Below, in pieces: positions 45,087 to 55,656 of a DNA stretch of 64,000 nt. The DNA lies in the NCBI GenBank assembly GCA_963989245.1, contig OZ022353.1, forward strand, positions 30,627,638 to 30,691,637. The letters run 5' to 3'. The number at the start of each line of letters is the position of its first letter. Position 1 is the first letter of the stretch. The DNA is from Nansenia antarctica. Its lineage: Eukaryota > Chordata > Actinopteri > Argentiniformes > Microstomatidae. Made by a program: the position numbers and the translations under genes. The notes under the pieces are model-generated. The model did no database searches. It worked only from the letters and a program-made list of their open reading frames with translations, and was not told where the DNA came from.

Positions 45087-45442
45087 ATGTTTGCGGGGGG
45101 CTACGGGGGCCCCATTAGGCCCCCGTCCGGTTACCCCGCTGCGCCTGAAAACCTGCAGATCCCAAAAGCGGCCGGGCCGGGCAGCGCAGTGAGGAAGAGC
45201 AGCAGCAGCGGCAGCGGCAAGATGCTGTCCATGACCTACAGCGACAGCATGCGGAGCGGCATCAGCCGCTTCCACTCGGACCAGGGCCTGAACCAGCCGC
45301 CCAAGCCGCCGGACCACGCCGAGGTGCAGCGCCTGCGGGAGCAGAAGGCCGCGGCGCAGCTGAAGAACATGGAGGACTTCCTCAAGATGAACGGCCTGGC
45401 CCTGGAGGACTGTGTGTCCTACCAGACAGGCATGAAGTACAG
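45087..45442 (+). CDS. kcnab2: kcnab2 alternative first coding exon (long Kv-beta N-terminus)
   Basis: An open frame of 118 codons plus two bases ends at a strong donor AG|GTAAGG (45442/45443). The last residues, QTGMKY plus a split arginine, match the end of the alternative Kv-beta1 N-terminal exons just before the shared aldo-keto-reductase core; the donor phase equals that of the 37450 exon. The peptide has a Gly/Pro-rich start, a serine-rich stretch (about residues 37-44), a charged probable helix EVQRLREQKAAAQLKNMEDF (about 79-98) and the Kv-beta junction. An in-frame TAA at 45069-45071 fixes the ATG, which has G at -3. Codons are strongly GC-ending and the exon is CpG-dense, unlike its surroundings. 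Kv-beta1 N-termini of this kind can inactivate channels; whether this one does is unknown. It could belong to another Kv-beta gene, but co-orientation with the kcnab2 exons makes kcnab2 the simplest reading. Confidence 0.78.
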
Positions 45443-45451
45443 GTAAGGATA

Positions 45452-46015
45452 GAGTGGGTGGGGAGGATAGGGGGGGTGGGGAGGATAGGGGGGGTAGGGA
45501 GGATAGGGGGGGTAGGGAGGATAGGGGGGGTAGGGAGGATAGGGGGGGTAGGGAGGATAGGGGGGGTAGGGAGGATAGGGGGGGTAGGAAGGATAGGGGG
45601 GGTAGGGAGGATAGGGGGGGTAGGAAGGATAGGGGGGGTGGGGAGGATAGGGGGGGTGGGGAGGATAGGGGGGGTGGGGAGGATAGGGGGGGTAGGGAGG
45701 ATAGGGGGGGTAGGAAGGATAGGGGGGGTAGGGAGGATAGGGGGGGTAGGAAGGATAGGGGGGGTAGGGAGGATAGGGGGGGTAGGAAGGATAGGGGGGG
45801 TAGGGAGGATAGGGGGGGTAGGAAGGATAGGGGGGGTAGGAAGGATAGGGGGGGTAGGAAGGATAGGGGGGGTAGGAAGGATAGGGGGGGTAGGAAGGAT
45901 AGGGGGGGTAGGGAGGATAGGGGGGGTAGGAAGGATAGGGGGGGTAGGGAGGATAGGGGGGGTAGGGAGGATAGGGGGGGTAGGAAGGATAGCGGGGGTA
46001 GGGAGGATAGGGGGC
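45452..46015 (+). repeat. 18-bp G-rich minisatellite, about 31 copies
   Basis: Unit GGGAGGATAGGGGGGGTA (variants GGAAGG and GGGGAGG), beginning ten bases after the kcnab2 alternative-exon donor. Each unit on the RNA-like strand has at least two G runs, so adjacent units can form G-quadruplexes in DNA or intronic RNA. The long ORFs over it are artefacts. Confidence 0.97.
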
Positions 46016-46505
46016 AGACACACCTGGGAAACTACTGGGACACCCAGAGACTGGCTGGCTGGGGGAGGGGAGGGCAGGGGAGGGCAGGGTAGGAGAGACC
46101 CAGAGACTGGCTGGCTGGGCGAGGGGAGGGCAGGTGAGACCAAGAGTCCGTCTGGTTGTGGCAGGAGAGGGCAGGGCAGGAGTGACCCAGACTGGCTGTC
46201 TGGGGGAAGGGAGGGCAGGAGAGACCCAGAAACTGGCTGGCTGGGGGAGGGGAGGGCAGGTGTGACCCAGAGACTGGCTGGCTGGGGGAGGGCAGGGCAG
46301 GGTAGGAGAGACCCAGAGACTGGCTGGCTGGGGCAGGGGAGGGCAGGTGTGACCCAGAGACTGGCTGGCTGGGGGAGGGGAGGGCAGGTGAGACCAAGAG
46401 TCCGTCTGGTTGTGGCAGGAGAGGGCAGGGCAGGAGTGACCCAGACTGGCTGTCTGGGGGAAGGGAGGACAGGAGAGACCCAGAAACTGGCTGGTACTCT
46501 GATGG
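46016..46505. repeat. Imperfect 50-60-bp tandem repeats
   Basis: GAGACTGGCTGGCTGGGGGA with GGGAGGGCAGG occurs about eight times. A block of about 250 bp (GACCAAGAGTCCGTCTGGTT) occurs twice (46139 and 46393), so part is a higher-order repeat. Confidence 0.9.
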
Positions 46506-46599
46506 TGGGAGCTGGACAGAGAGCCTTGCTGGTTGGGTTACTGTTTGGGGTTGGAGATGGGCAGGCAGGGGGAGGGGGCTGGGTGGGAGACTGAGGCTC

Positions 46600-47490
46600 T
46601 TGTAGAACAGAATTATCTATCCTCAGGGATGCAAACAACTCGCTTTTCAGCGCTTTTCACGTTGTTTTTTTTTTGTTGGGGGAGGGGGTGTGACAGAGGA
46701 ATCTCCTTAACTATTCCTATAGTATACTGTATTCCTACAGTCTAAATGGATTGCGCGTCAGGGGTCAGGACTTGCTGTGAACCGGAAACGTCACTCCGTT
46801 GCATTGCAATAGTTTGGCTTGACTAGCGAGTGTGATGTGATTTTCAACAATGTTGAAATGTATTTCCGTTTTCAAATTAAAAGTCTGAACATTTTGATGA
46901 CTTCTTCCCCCTTTCACCAGCCGCTTTCCCAATTTTTAGTGAACCATAAGTTCCCACTGTCTGACTTAAAGAAGAAAAATAAATGATAAAAAAGGACATG
47001 CTAGATTAATTGTGTATTATGCACAAAATAGATTAATTATGGAGGAAAGGGCGTGCATATCACACTGTCAGACAGAGCTCCACAGACAGAAGGTGACCAC
47101 TATCATAACAACACAAAGTGTGAAACAGCTCCTCAGAAAGGAGACCCCACTCCCAGCAAGTTTGGGGACACTGAACCCGAAATTGCTCCCAGTGAGCGGG
47201 CTGGCGCCTTGCATGGTAGCTTGCCGCCATTGGTGTGTGAATGTGTGTGTGAATGGGTGAATGAGAGGCCGTTGTAAAGCGCTTTGGATAAAGGCGTCTA
47301 TATGTGTGCAGTCCATTTACCATTTCATAACCGCTTTTTATAACACTAGCCCCCGCCGAACCGCCCCTCCCGTCCGCAACGACTTCTGGTAGTTCTCTCT
47401 TTTTTCACCATAGTTGTGTTTGCATCCCTCTATCCTATTCCACGGTGCTATCCTCCATTTCTTCATCCAGGCTTTGATGCTGCATGCTTT
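46600..47490. other. Unique DNA ending in a fish LINE/SINE tail
   Basis: 46628-46990 resembles a decayed element start (GGGATGCAAACAACTCGC) with no partner. 47200-47325 carries GTGTGTGAATGGGTGAATGA, CGCTTTGGATAAAGGCGTC and CAGTCCATTTACC, a common fish LINE-type 3' end. No gene. Confidence 0.55.
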
Positions 47491-47493
47491 AGA

Positions 47494-48430
47494 GCAGTGG
47501 TTCTCAACTGATCTGGCTTTGGAACCCACATTTTCCCATGGTCATTAAGTCGCCACCCACTTTTATACAATACAAACCAAGAAAATGTATTTCTCAAAAA
47601 AATGGGCTAGCAAACACATAAACAATGTCATCATGACTTTTTTTTCTTTTATTATTATTTAAAAAAATAAATAAACATAGAGCACATTACTCTAGCAATA
47701 GTAAACCGATCCTGATGAATAAACTGATGAGTATGAACATCACAACTGTGTGCTGCTGATCCTGGTGAATATGAATAAAATGAACATCATAACTACATGT
47801 GTTTACACACACAATATGATAATGTCTCTGAGTAGGGCTACTAAACGGGCTGTCACTCAACAGGTGTTTGGGGAAGCTAATGAGATAATTGGGGATGTGC
47901 TTTACTCCTCATAAGAGTCTGGGGTGATGGTAGACAGAGCTACTCAGATCACGCTCAGTGTCCAACCTGTTCCTCTGCTTTGAGTTGAGCTGGACCAAAG
48001 CTGAGAAGCCACTTTGGCACAGATAGGCAACGTGATGCTTTCCATGTCGATTCAGAACGGGTCACGTATCCAGGGATCACCTCCAAGTTTCTCCGGTAAG
48101 TAATCGTGAAACCGAGCTCGCAGTTCAGTGGGAGGCCGTGAGGATTCTTTTCAGGGCATTTTTGCCCTTGCATAGACACACAATCGGTTGAGGTGCTCGA
48201 ACACATCAGCGTGATACGCAACTCGTGCGAGCCAGTTTTCGTCATCAAGCAGCTCAGTACAAGGCGAGTTATTCTCTGAAAGGAAGGCTGCAATTTCTGT
48301 TCTATGTTCGATAGCCAGCGAATTTCCGAGTGATACACCTATACGTGCTATAAGTAGTGATGTTACGCTCAACGCAGTAGTCACGACACAGCGTCGACCT
48401 CCAGACGCAATGTGCATCGACACAAATGTA
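47494..48430 (-). pseudogene. hAT transposase relic (ZBED5/SCAND3-like), minus strand
   Basis: On the minus strand, TELLDDENWLARVAYHADVF then EHLNRL (from about 48255) matches the central conserved region of hAT transposases related to the domesticated ZBED5/SCAND3/FAM200 proteins; a downstream frame carries HSEIRWLS (48335). The frame shifts between them. The terminal CAGTGGTTCTCAACTGATCT at 47494-47513 is the element end. No second end found. Confidence 0.8.
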
Positions 48431-48601
48431 TCGATGCTTGTGTCAATTCGGCAAAGACCATGTGATTACTTGAACGAAGCTTTGTACGTCACGCAAGCAC
48501 CTCTGACCGGTGTGTCAATCATTCCGCAAACGTGGCAGTGTTCCAAGTCTTGTACTGCATAAAATGACGTTGAACTCACTCATATTTGAGGGTTGTAGTC
48601 A

Positions 48602-50000
48602 GTGGCGGCTGGTGGTGATACTGAGTGGGGGGGCTAATAAATCCATTAGGCCTAGGGCCTATACCCATCAATAGTTCACACTGCAGCAACAGCAGCATCA
48701 CATCCAAGATACAGTGCCAACTAAGTTACAGTAATAATGCTCTACAACAAAGATGAATGCAAGAATGATGAAATGATTGGCTACATGAAGAGACGATCTA
48801 TCATAGCCTAAGCCTACAATATCAGAAAAGGTCCACCTAAAAGGAAAACACAATATTCAGGCAACAGATGACCATTCAAAATATAATGTAATATAATGCA
48901 ATGAAAGGCTCTCAGGCATTCTGTATTTTCAAATACCGTATGTATTCTCCTTGAGCAGTCAACATCAACTATCAGCTATTTCGCTAGCAAAAACGAAAGC
49001 TAACTTATTTGAGCCACGTCGGCGCAGTGCCGCAATTGCAGTTAAAAATGACAGAAATCCACAGAGTGCAACGCTTGTAGAAAATACGACCGTCAGTTTT
49101 GTCGAGAGCTGGAGGCGGCTAGAAATATGACGGAGGCGGCCGCCTCATAATTCTCTATGCAGGAAAAACCCTGCATATGCACTACCAAAAGTGGTCCAAT
49201 TGTAACATCTGCCAACAACTCAATTGGTGCTTGGGCCTACCTTATTTGAAGAGAAGCTCACATCGCCTTTCTAGGACTCAAACAGGTTAATCACCATGTC
49301 ATTGAAGTCCTGTGATTTTTGGATGAAGTCCCGCTCAATAGACAGCATAGCCAGGGCGTTCAGCTTATCTTGTCCCATAGTACTTCTGAGAAAATGATTT
49401 GATCCTCTTAAGTGTACTGAAACACCTCTCTGACTCTGCCGATGCCATAGGGGTTGTGATGGCTATTTGCGTCAATTTCAATGTGTCCGAAAAAGTGTTC
49501 TGAAGATTGTTCTCAGTAATCATCCTCAAAAGTGACATTGCAGATGTTAAATCCACAAACTCCACACTACTGTACATCACCCAGCTCCCCTTTCAGTTTC
49601 TCTTTGCAGATCGTCGGGAAATGTTCACTTGCACTTAGCTACACTTGCTGTTAGCCAGTCCTTTCGTTGAAACCAAGAAACACAAAATGTACGGTTTTGT
49701 CGTTTGTCCTTTTGTGTTATTTGAACACCGTTTGGACGATGTCCTTCACTTCCAATTTTTCCTCCGAAGACATTAACGAAAATGGATGAGAAAGTAAATA
49801 ATCCACCTCGTTTAGCATGCTAATACCTGCAATTGCCGCTCACTTCACTACTTTTCTCCCCCCTACAGTCGGCCTGCCCTCACTGTACTGTTATTGTACT
49901 GCTACGCCCTGTCATTGGTCAAAAGTCAGCCTGGGCTGAATTAATTTATCCAAAATGTTTGGGAAATCAAGGCGGCGCCAAGACACTTGTCAATCACGAT
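48602..50000 (-). pseudogene. hAT transposase relic (ZMYM1-like), minus strand
   Basis: ASAESERCFSTLKRIKSF (minus, about 49445-49390) is the hAT C-terminal dimerisation signature. Upstream residues on the same strand are broken. CAGTGGCGGCTGGTGGTGAT at 48600 is a plausible element end. A GAGGCGGCCGCCTC palindrome lies at 49134-49147. Confidence 0.75.
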
Positions 50001-50004
50001 GTGA

Positions 50005-50338
50005 CAATAATGATTGGAAGATGATGCTAGGAGTTTGGGCTGTAAAAAATCAGCCCATTTAGATCCTGGGTTTTTTGTGACTACTCGGTGCTGTTGCTGC
50101 TCTAGGTTCCACCAAAATCAATCAGTTCTAAGTTTAACAATTCACCATCTTCTGTGGCTGTCACACGGAAAACTAAACAAGGAAAACAACATTAGATTTT
50201 TTCATTTTATTTGTATTTTAATGGATTCCGTAGAAGAGTCGTGTTTTAATATAGTAGTGTTGTACTACTATACTATGCTAACATCAGCACAGTGATATAC
50301 AGTGTCCTCTAGCCAGAGTGCTCTTACGCCAAGGTACC

Positions 50339-50340
<2 letters not shown>
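50005..50340. other. No recognisable feature
   Basis: AT-rich DNA between the hAT relic and a CT tract; no gene or element named. Confidence 0.5.

Positions 50341-50409
<69 letters not shown>
50340..50409. repeat. CT microsatellite
   Basis: About 70 bases of (CT)n. Confidence 0.97.
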
Positions 50410-50414
<5 letters not shown>

Positions 50415-50675
50415 TTTTAATCATCTAGGTCACCAGCATAATATTTGACCAACAAGATTGGAAGGACATACTGTTCCATGAGGATTTACCTGGCCCCTTA
50501 AAATATCCCTACACTTTTCCCTCCCTTTCCCCTCTGTCAGACTCCGTTAAGATCCTTCCACACACTCTGGCCCGGCTCCTCCAGTCTGAGTGGCCCCTGG
50601 GTCTGTCATCTGGGCCGGTTCTGAGGGGACTGGACTGGCATGAGTAGCCATGCACCTGTAAGATAGGATGCTCTA

Positions 50676-50768
50676 CAGCGGAGGCTGGTGGAGGTAGACA
50701 ACGGGATGGAATGAGGAATGATATGATTCTCATTCCATTCCTTCCATTACCTCCACCAACCTCTGCTG
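50676..50768. mobile_element. palA MITE, short form
   Basis: CAGCGGAGGCTGGTGGAGGT on the left, TTACCTCCACCAACCTCTGCTG on the right abbreviated to matching ends; middle deleted to a GAATGAGGAATGATATGATT hairpin top. Confidence 0.85.
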
Positions 50769-50769
50769 T

Positions 50770-51440
50770 ACGTAATATATATTTCTCTGTTTGACAGAGG
50801 TCAGGATGCAGATAACACTACACACACATTTTCCACAGATGTGCCCGAAATGTAATCAACTGATCAGTCTGAAAAATTTAGGCCTGGAAATTTGAACTGG
50901 AAAATCCATAGGAACCCTGCTGTGAGATAGTATTCGCACTATCGAGTCAAGTCCCCCCTGGCAGTAGAGAGTGGTGTTGTCATCAATCTCCTCCTCCAAC
51001 AACAACAGCAGCAACCTCATGAGTGTGTGTGTGAGCCCAAACCATACGGTTGATGCCACCCCAGCATGACTCTCTGTGTGTATTGTTCCTATTGAAAGGA
51101 ATCAGTTGGCAGAGCAGTTGTTATTTTAGACTAAGCACAGGGTTAACTGCTGTTGTTTTGATTATGGCCAGGCGGGGGGTAGCAGCTTTTTACCAGAGTG
51201 CCAAGGGTAACTGCTGTTTAGGCAGTGAATGTCTGCCAGACAGGGTTGGCTGCTGGCACTCCGTTCCAGCTCCTGTCGACAGGCAGTGTTGGTTGCTATT
51301 AGCGTTAACGGCGACCATTGTTGGCTGTTCTGTAAAGCTCGATCAGTGCCCCGTGACGGGCTGCGCCAGGTACAGGGTGTCGGGTTACAGGGTAGCGTGG
51401 TGGCACGTTGCCTCTCCCATATTCAAACCTCAGAGGCGTG
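50770..51440. other. Unique DNA
   Basis: No gene or element recognised. Confidence 0.5.
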
Positions 51441-51446
51441 GATAGG

Positions 51447-51640
51447 GTTGCCACCTTTCTCACTACCACATACGGGACAAAAGATGGCGTGACATCGCAC
51501 ATTGGCAGGGGGTTTGCAGGAATTGGCGCATTTAAGCTATACGTACGCATGAGGGGATCTGTGATTGGATGAATATACGGGACAAGGGAGATCCCTTACT
51601 GTATTCAAAATACGGGACATCCCAGCTAATACGGGACAGT
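51447..51640. mobile_element. Fragment of a hAT-like element (ATACGGGAC motifs)
   Basis: AGGGTTGCCACCTTTCTC, then ACATACGGGACAA, ATATACGGGACAAGGG and ACGGGACATCCCAGC recur at both ends, a pattern typical of a fish DNA transposon. TSD not resolved. Confidence 0.5.
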
Positions 51641-51956
51641 TGAAACGGAGAAACCGTTAAAGAAAATAACCTTCAGGCATACACGCTACCAAAAACTATT
51701 TGTATTGTATCCTACAGACCGTTGCAGTCTGTAGCGGTCTGTTATGTACCCCATCACAGTGGGCCTGAAAGTTGCATCAAGATTAGTCTATTTAGTCCGT
51801 AAGGCTATTCTAGTTTTTTTTGCCAGAAAATCAAGCTTGTTCAACTTTTCAGCCTTCAGAAGGGCTCGTAACTTTGCCTGCTGGTTCATGCGTTTGTCAC
51901 CTCCTGCCTGGACTATTGCAATGGTGTCCTGTTCAGGGTTCCCAACAAAGCCCTGG

Positions 51957-52185
51957 ACAGGCTCCAGGCCAGGCTCCAGTCCAGGCTCCAGTCCAGGCTC
52001 CAGTCCAGGCTCCAGTCCAGGCTCCAGTCCAGGCTCCAGGCCAGGCTCCAGGCCAGGCTCCAGGCCAGGCTCCAGGCCAGGCTCCAGGCCAGGCTCCAGG
52101 CCAGGCTCCAGGCCAGGCTCCAGGCCAGGCTCCAGGCCAGGCTCCAGGCCAGGCTCCAGTCCAGGCTCCAGGCCAGGCTCCCAAA
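51957..52185. repeat. 12-bp minisatellite inside the LINE
   Basis: CAGGCTCCAGGC with GTCC variants, about 19 copies. It encodes repeating PGSR/PGSS. It appears to be seeded by the LINE codons for DRLQARLQ. Confidence 0.96.
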
Positions 52186-52387
52186 CTCTGCTGCCAGGGT
52201 TCTCACTCAAAGCTGTGGCAGCACATCACCGCCACCTCCACTGGCTTCCGGTCAAGTCCTGCATCTCATCCAAAATCGTCCTCCTCACCTACAAGTCCCT
52301 CCATGCCACCTACAAGTCCCTCCATGCCACCTACAAGTCCCTCCATGCCCGTGCCCCCCAGTACTTATCCGACCTCCCCCGCCCACA

Positions 52388-53330
52388 CGCCCCTTCCCAA
52401 ACCCTGCGGTCGTCGTCACACTCAGGCCTGCTTGTCCCTTCCCAAACCCTGCGGTCGTCACACTCAGGCCTGCTTCCCAAACCCTGCGGTCGTCACACTC
52501 AGGCCTGCTTGTCCCTTCCCAAACCCTGCGGTCGTCACACTCAGGCCTGCTTCCCAAACCCTGCGGTCGTCACACTCAGGCCTGCTTGCCCCTTCCCAAA
52601 CCCTGCGGTCGTCACACTCAGACCTGCTTGCCCCTTCCCAAACCCTGCGGTCGTCACACTCAGACCTGCTTGTCCCTTCCCAAACCCTGCGGTCGTCACA
52701 CTCAGACCTGCTTGTCCCTTCCCAAACCCTGCGGTCGTCACACTCAGGCCTGCTTGTCCCTTCCCAAACCCTGCGGTCGTCACACTCAGGCCTGCTTGTC
52801 CCTTCCCAAACCCTGCGGTCGTCACACTCAGGCCTGCTTGTCCCTTCCCAAACCCTGCGGTCGTCACACTCAGGCCTGCTTGTCCCTTCCCAAACCCTGC
52901 GGTCGTCACACTCAGGCCTGCTTCCCAAACCCTGCGGTCGTCACACTCAGACCTGCTTGTCCCTTCCCAAACCCTGCGGTCGTCACACTCAGGCCTGCTT
53001 GTCCCTTCCCAAACCCTGCGGTCGTCACACTCAGGCCTGCTTCCCAAACCCTGCGGTCGTCACACTCAGGCCTGCTTCCCAAACCCTGCGGTCGTCACAC
53101 TCAGGCCTGCTTCCCAAACCCTGCGGTCGTCACACTCAGGCCTGCTTCCCAAACCCTGCGGTCGTCACACTCAGGCCTGCTTGCGGTCGTCACACTCAGG
53201 CCTGCTTGTCCCTTCCCAAACCCTGCGGTCGTCACACTCAGGCCTGCTTGTCCCTTCCCAAACCCTGCGGTCGTCACACTCAGGCCTGCTTCTCAAACCC
53301 TGCGGTCGTCACACTCAGGCCTGCTGGCCA
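52388..53330. repeat. 42/35-bp minisatellite inside the LINE, about 23 copies
   Basis: Unit CCCTTCCCAAACCCTGCGGT plus CGTCACACTCAGGCCTGCTT plus GT (42 bp), and a 35-bp form lacking seven bases. GGCC/GACC changes mark subgroups of adjacent units. The original single copy would be the TLRSS-GLL segment of the LINE protein. Confidence 0.96.
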
Positions 53331-53754
53331 CCAACCTGCCAACCTTCGGGGGCAGAGCTTTTAGTGTGGCAGCCCTCACCCTCTGGAACTCTCTCCCTGC
53401 AGTGATCCACTGCAACATCCCCAACCTGAACGCCTTTAAAACGGCCCACCTGTTCACAAAGGCCTTCGGCCTCTAGTTCTGTTGTTGTTTTGTCTGACTG
53501 TTTTTTGTTTTTTTCCCCTGGATCTCTGTAAAGTGATCTTGGGTACCCTGAAAGGCGCATTATAAAGTCATTATTATTTATAGTTATTATTATTATTTGC
53601 TGTGCTGAACACGTGCTCTCTGAAGGTGAGCTTGTGACACGCGTACAAGTACTTTCTGGCCACCCGCCTGTGGGTTACACGTTACAGCAATCGAGATAGC
53701 GACGTATATTTTAAGTATTTCCATCATTGGCTATCACCTTCTACACATTTTTGG

Positions 53755-53800
53755 CATTTAGTAGACGCCTTTATCCAAAGCGACTTACAACAAACACATT
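53755..53800 (-). mobile_element. SINE/LINE tail fragment, minus strand
   Basis: TTTAGTAGACGCCTTTATCC and AAAGCGACTTAC are the inverse of the tail shared by SINEs in the window. Confidence 0.6.
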
Positions 53801-53886
53801 TGACGAAGTAAGTGAATCATCTATCCACCAGTGATAGCAGGAAATAGTAGGATAGTACACTGGAGAAACTGTACAACGTAGTAGAG

Positions 53887-54425
53887 CAGCGGTTCCCAAC
53901 CTGTGGTCCGCGAGAGTACTGCAAGTGGGCCGCCAAATCAGGGGCAAAAAAAATGGTTTTATTGACATTATTTTGTTACAAAAACGTTTTTATTTTAAAA
54001 AGATAAAAAATCTTGGATTGAACAGCCTTGATCGTATTGTGTGTGGTGTGCGCCGATATTTCTATCCGAAAAGAAGAAGTCAGCTCGCTTCTTGATTGGC
54101 TACATTCCATCCCGGACTCGCGAACAGGGTTGCCAGATGGGATCGACATGTTGCACCCTAACCACAGTCTAAAACCTCTAATTCCACCCAAAAAACCCGA
54201 GCCCATCTGGCAACCCTAGTCGGGAGTCGGGAGTTGCCCACACACATAATAACTTTAATGCTATTTTTTTTATTTTTTTTTGCCACGCTCCCTCTAGTTT
54301 TTGGTCAAATGACGTCGTTGTTTTGAGCGCTCGTGCGCGTTACATGCACCATGCCCAGAGTGGGCCGTGAATACTGGAGAGATCTGGAAAGTGGGCCGTG
54401 AGTCCTAAAAGGTTGGGAACCGCTG
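53887..54425. mobile_element. Non-autonomous hAT (CAGCGGTTCCCAACCT ends), 539 bp
   Basis: Right end AGGTTGGGAACCGCTG is the exact inverse. Flanks TAGTAGAG (53879-53886) and GGGTAGAG (54426-54433) match at six of eight bases. The subterminal GTGGTCCGCGAGAGTA/GTGGGCCGTGAG arms are Charlie-like. Another element is nested at 54124-54218. Confidence 0.88.
54124..54218. mobile_element. Short MITE nested in the 53887 element
   Basis: AACAGGGTTGCCAGATGGGA and CCCATCTGGCAACCCTAG are inverse ends about 95 bases apart. The interior GGAATTAGAGGTTTTAGACT (minus strand) belongs to a fish family with this end type. Confidence 0.75.
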
Positions 54426-54789
54426 GGGTAGAGGGTAAGTAGATGTCTCAGGAGGGACAGTTAAGGTCTAGACAGTTATGGTAAGATCAAGAAGAAACAA
54501 CCACAGATTTTCAACAAAGAGGTCCTTGTCCAGCTATGTCTGTATAAGTGCTGGTATTGGTTTCTCGCAGAAACATTAGCTCATCTTAGCTCGTTGAAGG
54601 GTCACCCTCCGGTTCCTGTGAGATCTTGTATCCTAATCAGTGGCCATCCTGTAATTAGGCCAATTGAGTCATCTGGAACACAAACCTCCGACCCCTCTCA
54701 TCATTATTTCAGGTCTGCGGTGAGGCAGAGGCTGCTGGTGTTACTGAGCCCCAGGGCCAGGGGGTTACCTCCACACTACACCTGGAGCA

Positions 54790-54872
54790 CAGGGGAGGCT
54801 GCCAGAGGTAGACATCGGAGGACGGGGCTCATTGGAACACATGGGATGGAAAAAGGAATGGTATCAATGAAG
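54790..54872. mobile_element. palA MITE, left arm
   Basis: CAGGGGAGGCTGCCAGAGGT through AAAGGAATGGTATCAATGAA. No right arm. Confidence 0.7.
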
Positions 54873-54967
54873 GGATGTTCTACCTTCAGTATTTCTACCT
54901 TCCTGCTGGAATGTACACGGGCACGTTTCTGTTCATCACATACTGGGTGTTCCATCCGCACACTGTA

Positions 54968-55003
54968 ACACACACATACACACACACACACACACACACT
55001 CTT

Positions 55004-55041
<38 letters not shown>

Positions 55042-55082
55042 TCAGATGCACACTCTCATATACACACACACACACACACACT
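54968..55082. repeat. CA microsatellite block
   Basis: Three (CA)n runs separated by CTCTTG and TGTCAGATGCACACTC. Confidence 0.93.
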
Positions 55083-55324
55083 CTCAAAGCTCACCCGGCT
55101 ATGTGGCACACGTCCACCTAAGTGCAGTCCATTGGATAGAGCACTTAAAAGAATTAAAGCAGCTATTGGCTTACAACCTCGTTAGCGAGAGCATCATGGG
55201 ATCCCTCTGCCCTGCTTAATTAACATCTGCAGTGGTTTCACAATGCTGGAGGGCTGTGCTACCTTTCATAAACAACAATAACAACAATCTTCTAGTATGG
55301 TAGCTACTGGTCTCATCATACCAC

Positions 55325-55393
55325 TATCCGCATTCCATTCCATGCATTGCAATGTGCCTGTCCTCCGATTTCTACCTCCACCAGCCTCCCCTG
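55325..55393. mobile_element. palA MITE, right arm
   Basis: CGCATTCCATTCCATGCATT through CCACCAGCCTCCCCTGG. Confidence 0.75.
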
Positions 55394-55656
55394 GGTTCCA
55401 TGCTACAGTACAGTGAATGTAGGTGGTCGTATAACATCCCTCAGGCTCTAATGTGTAGTCGTCTAGCCTGTGTTTGAAACCTAATCCTGATACTCAGCTA
55501 AAGTACACGGCTGTTTGGAACGGGGAGAACTTTCTCCTGGTGGCTATCATTCAGAGGGACGGGGTGAATAGGCCAAGCCTGAGAGACTTATAGCTGGGGG
55601 TAGGCAGGACGGGGGAGACAGGACAAGCTGCTTGTCCTCTACTGTTTTCCCTCAGC

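Larger units (their letters stand above)
51744..53585 (+). pseudogene. LINE C-terminus and 3' tail, expanded by internal minisatellites
   Basis: The + strand encodes the C-terminal region common in fish LINEs: SCLDYCNG-type text near 51905 (frames mixed), then after an array WQHITATSTGFRSS and YKSLHARAPQYLSDLPRPHA (52200-52390), then after a second array GGRAFSVAALTLWNSLPAV and NLNAFKTAHLFTKAFGL before TAG at 53474. A TTATTATTATT-rich 3' tail follows CCTGAAAGGCGCATTATAAA. Because both arrays lack stops, a 553-codon frame remains open, but it does not join all the real segments and is not a working protein. Confidence 0.85.

Noticed and set aside
45087..45442. UBX-domain (UBXN11-like) or other unrelated first exon
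   Set aside because: A loose similarity around MEDFL was considered, but the QTGMKY(R) end and donor phase fit the Kv-beta family much better.
45382..46638. 418-codon minus ORF (ILPTPP repeats) and 378-codon plus ORF (GRIGGV repeats)
   Set aside because: Both are the 18-bp array (18 is a multiple of 3) running out of the kcnab2 exon into its intron.
51744..53405. 553-codon plus ORF as an intact gene
   Set aside because: It is a LINE C-terminus with two stop-free arrays; real LINE segments lie in different frames and no catalytic domain is present.
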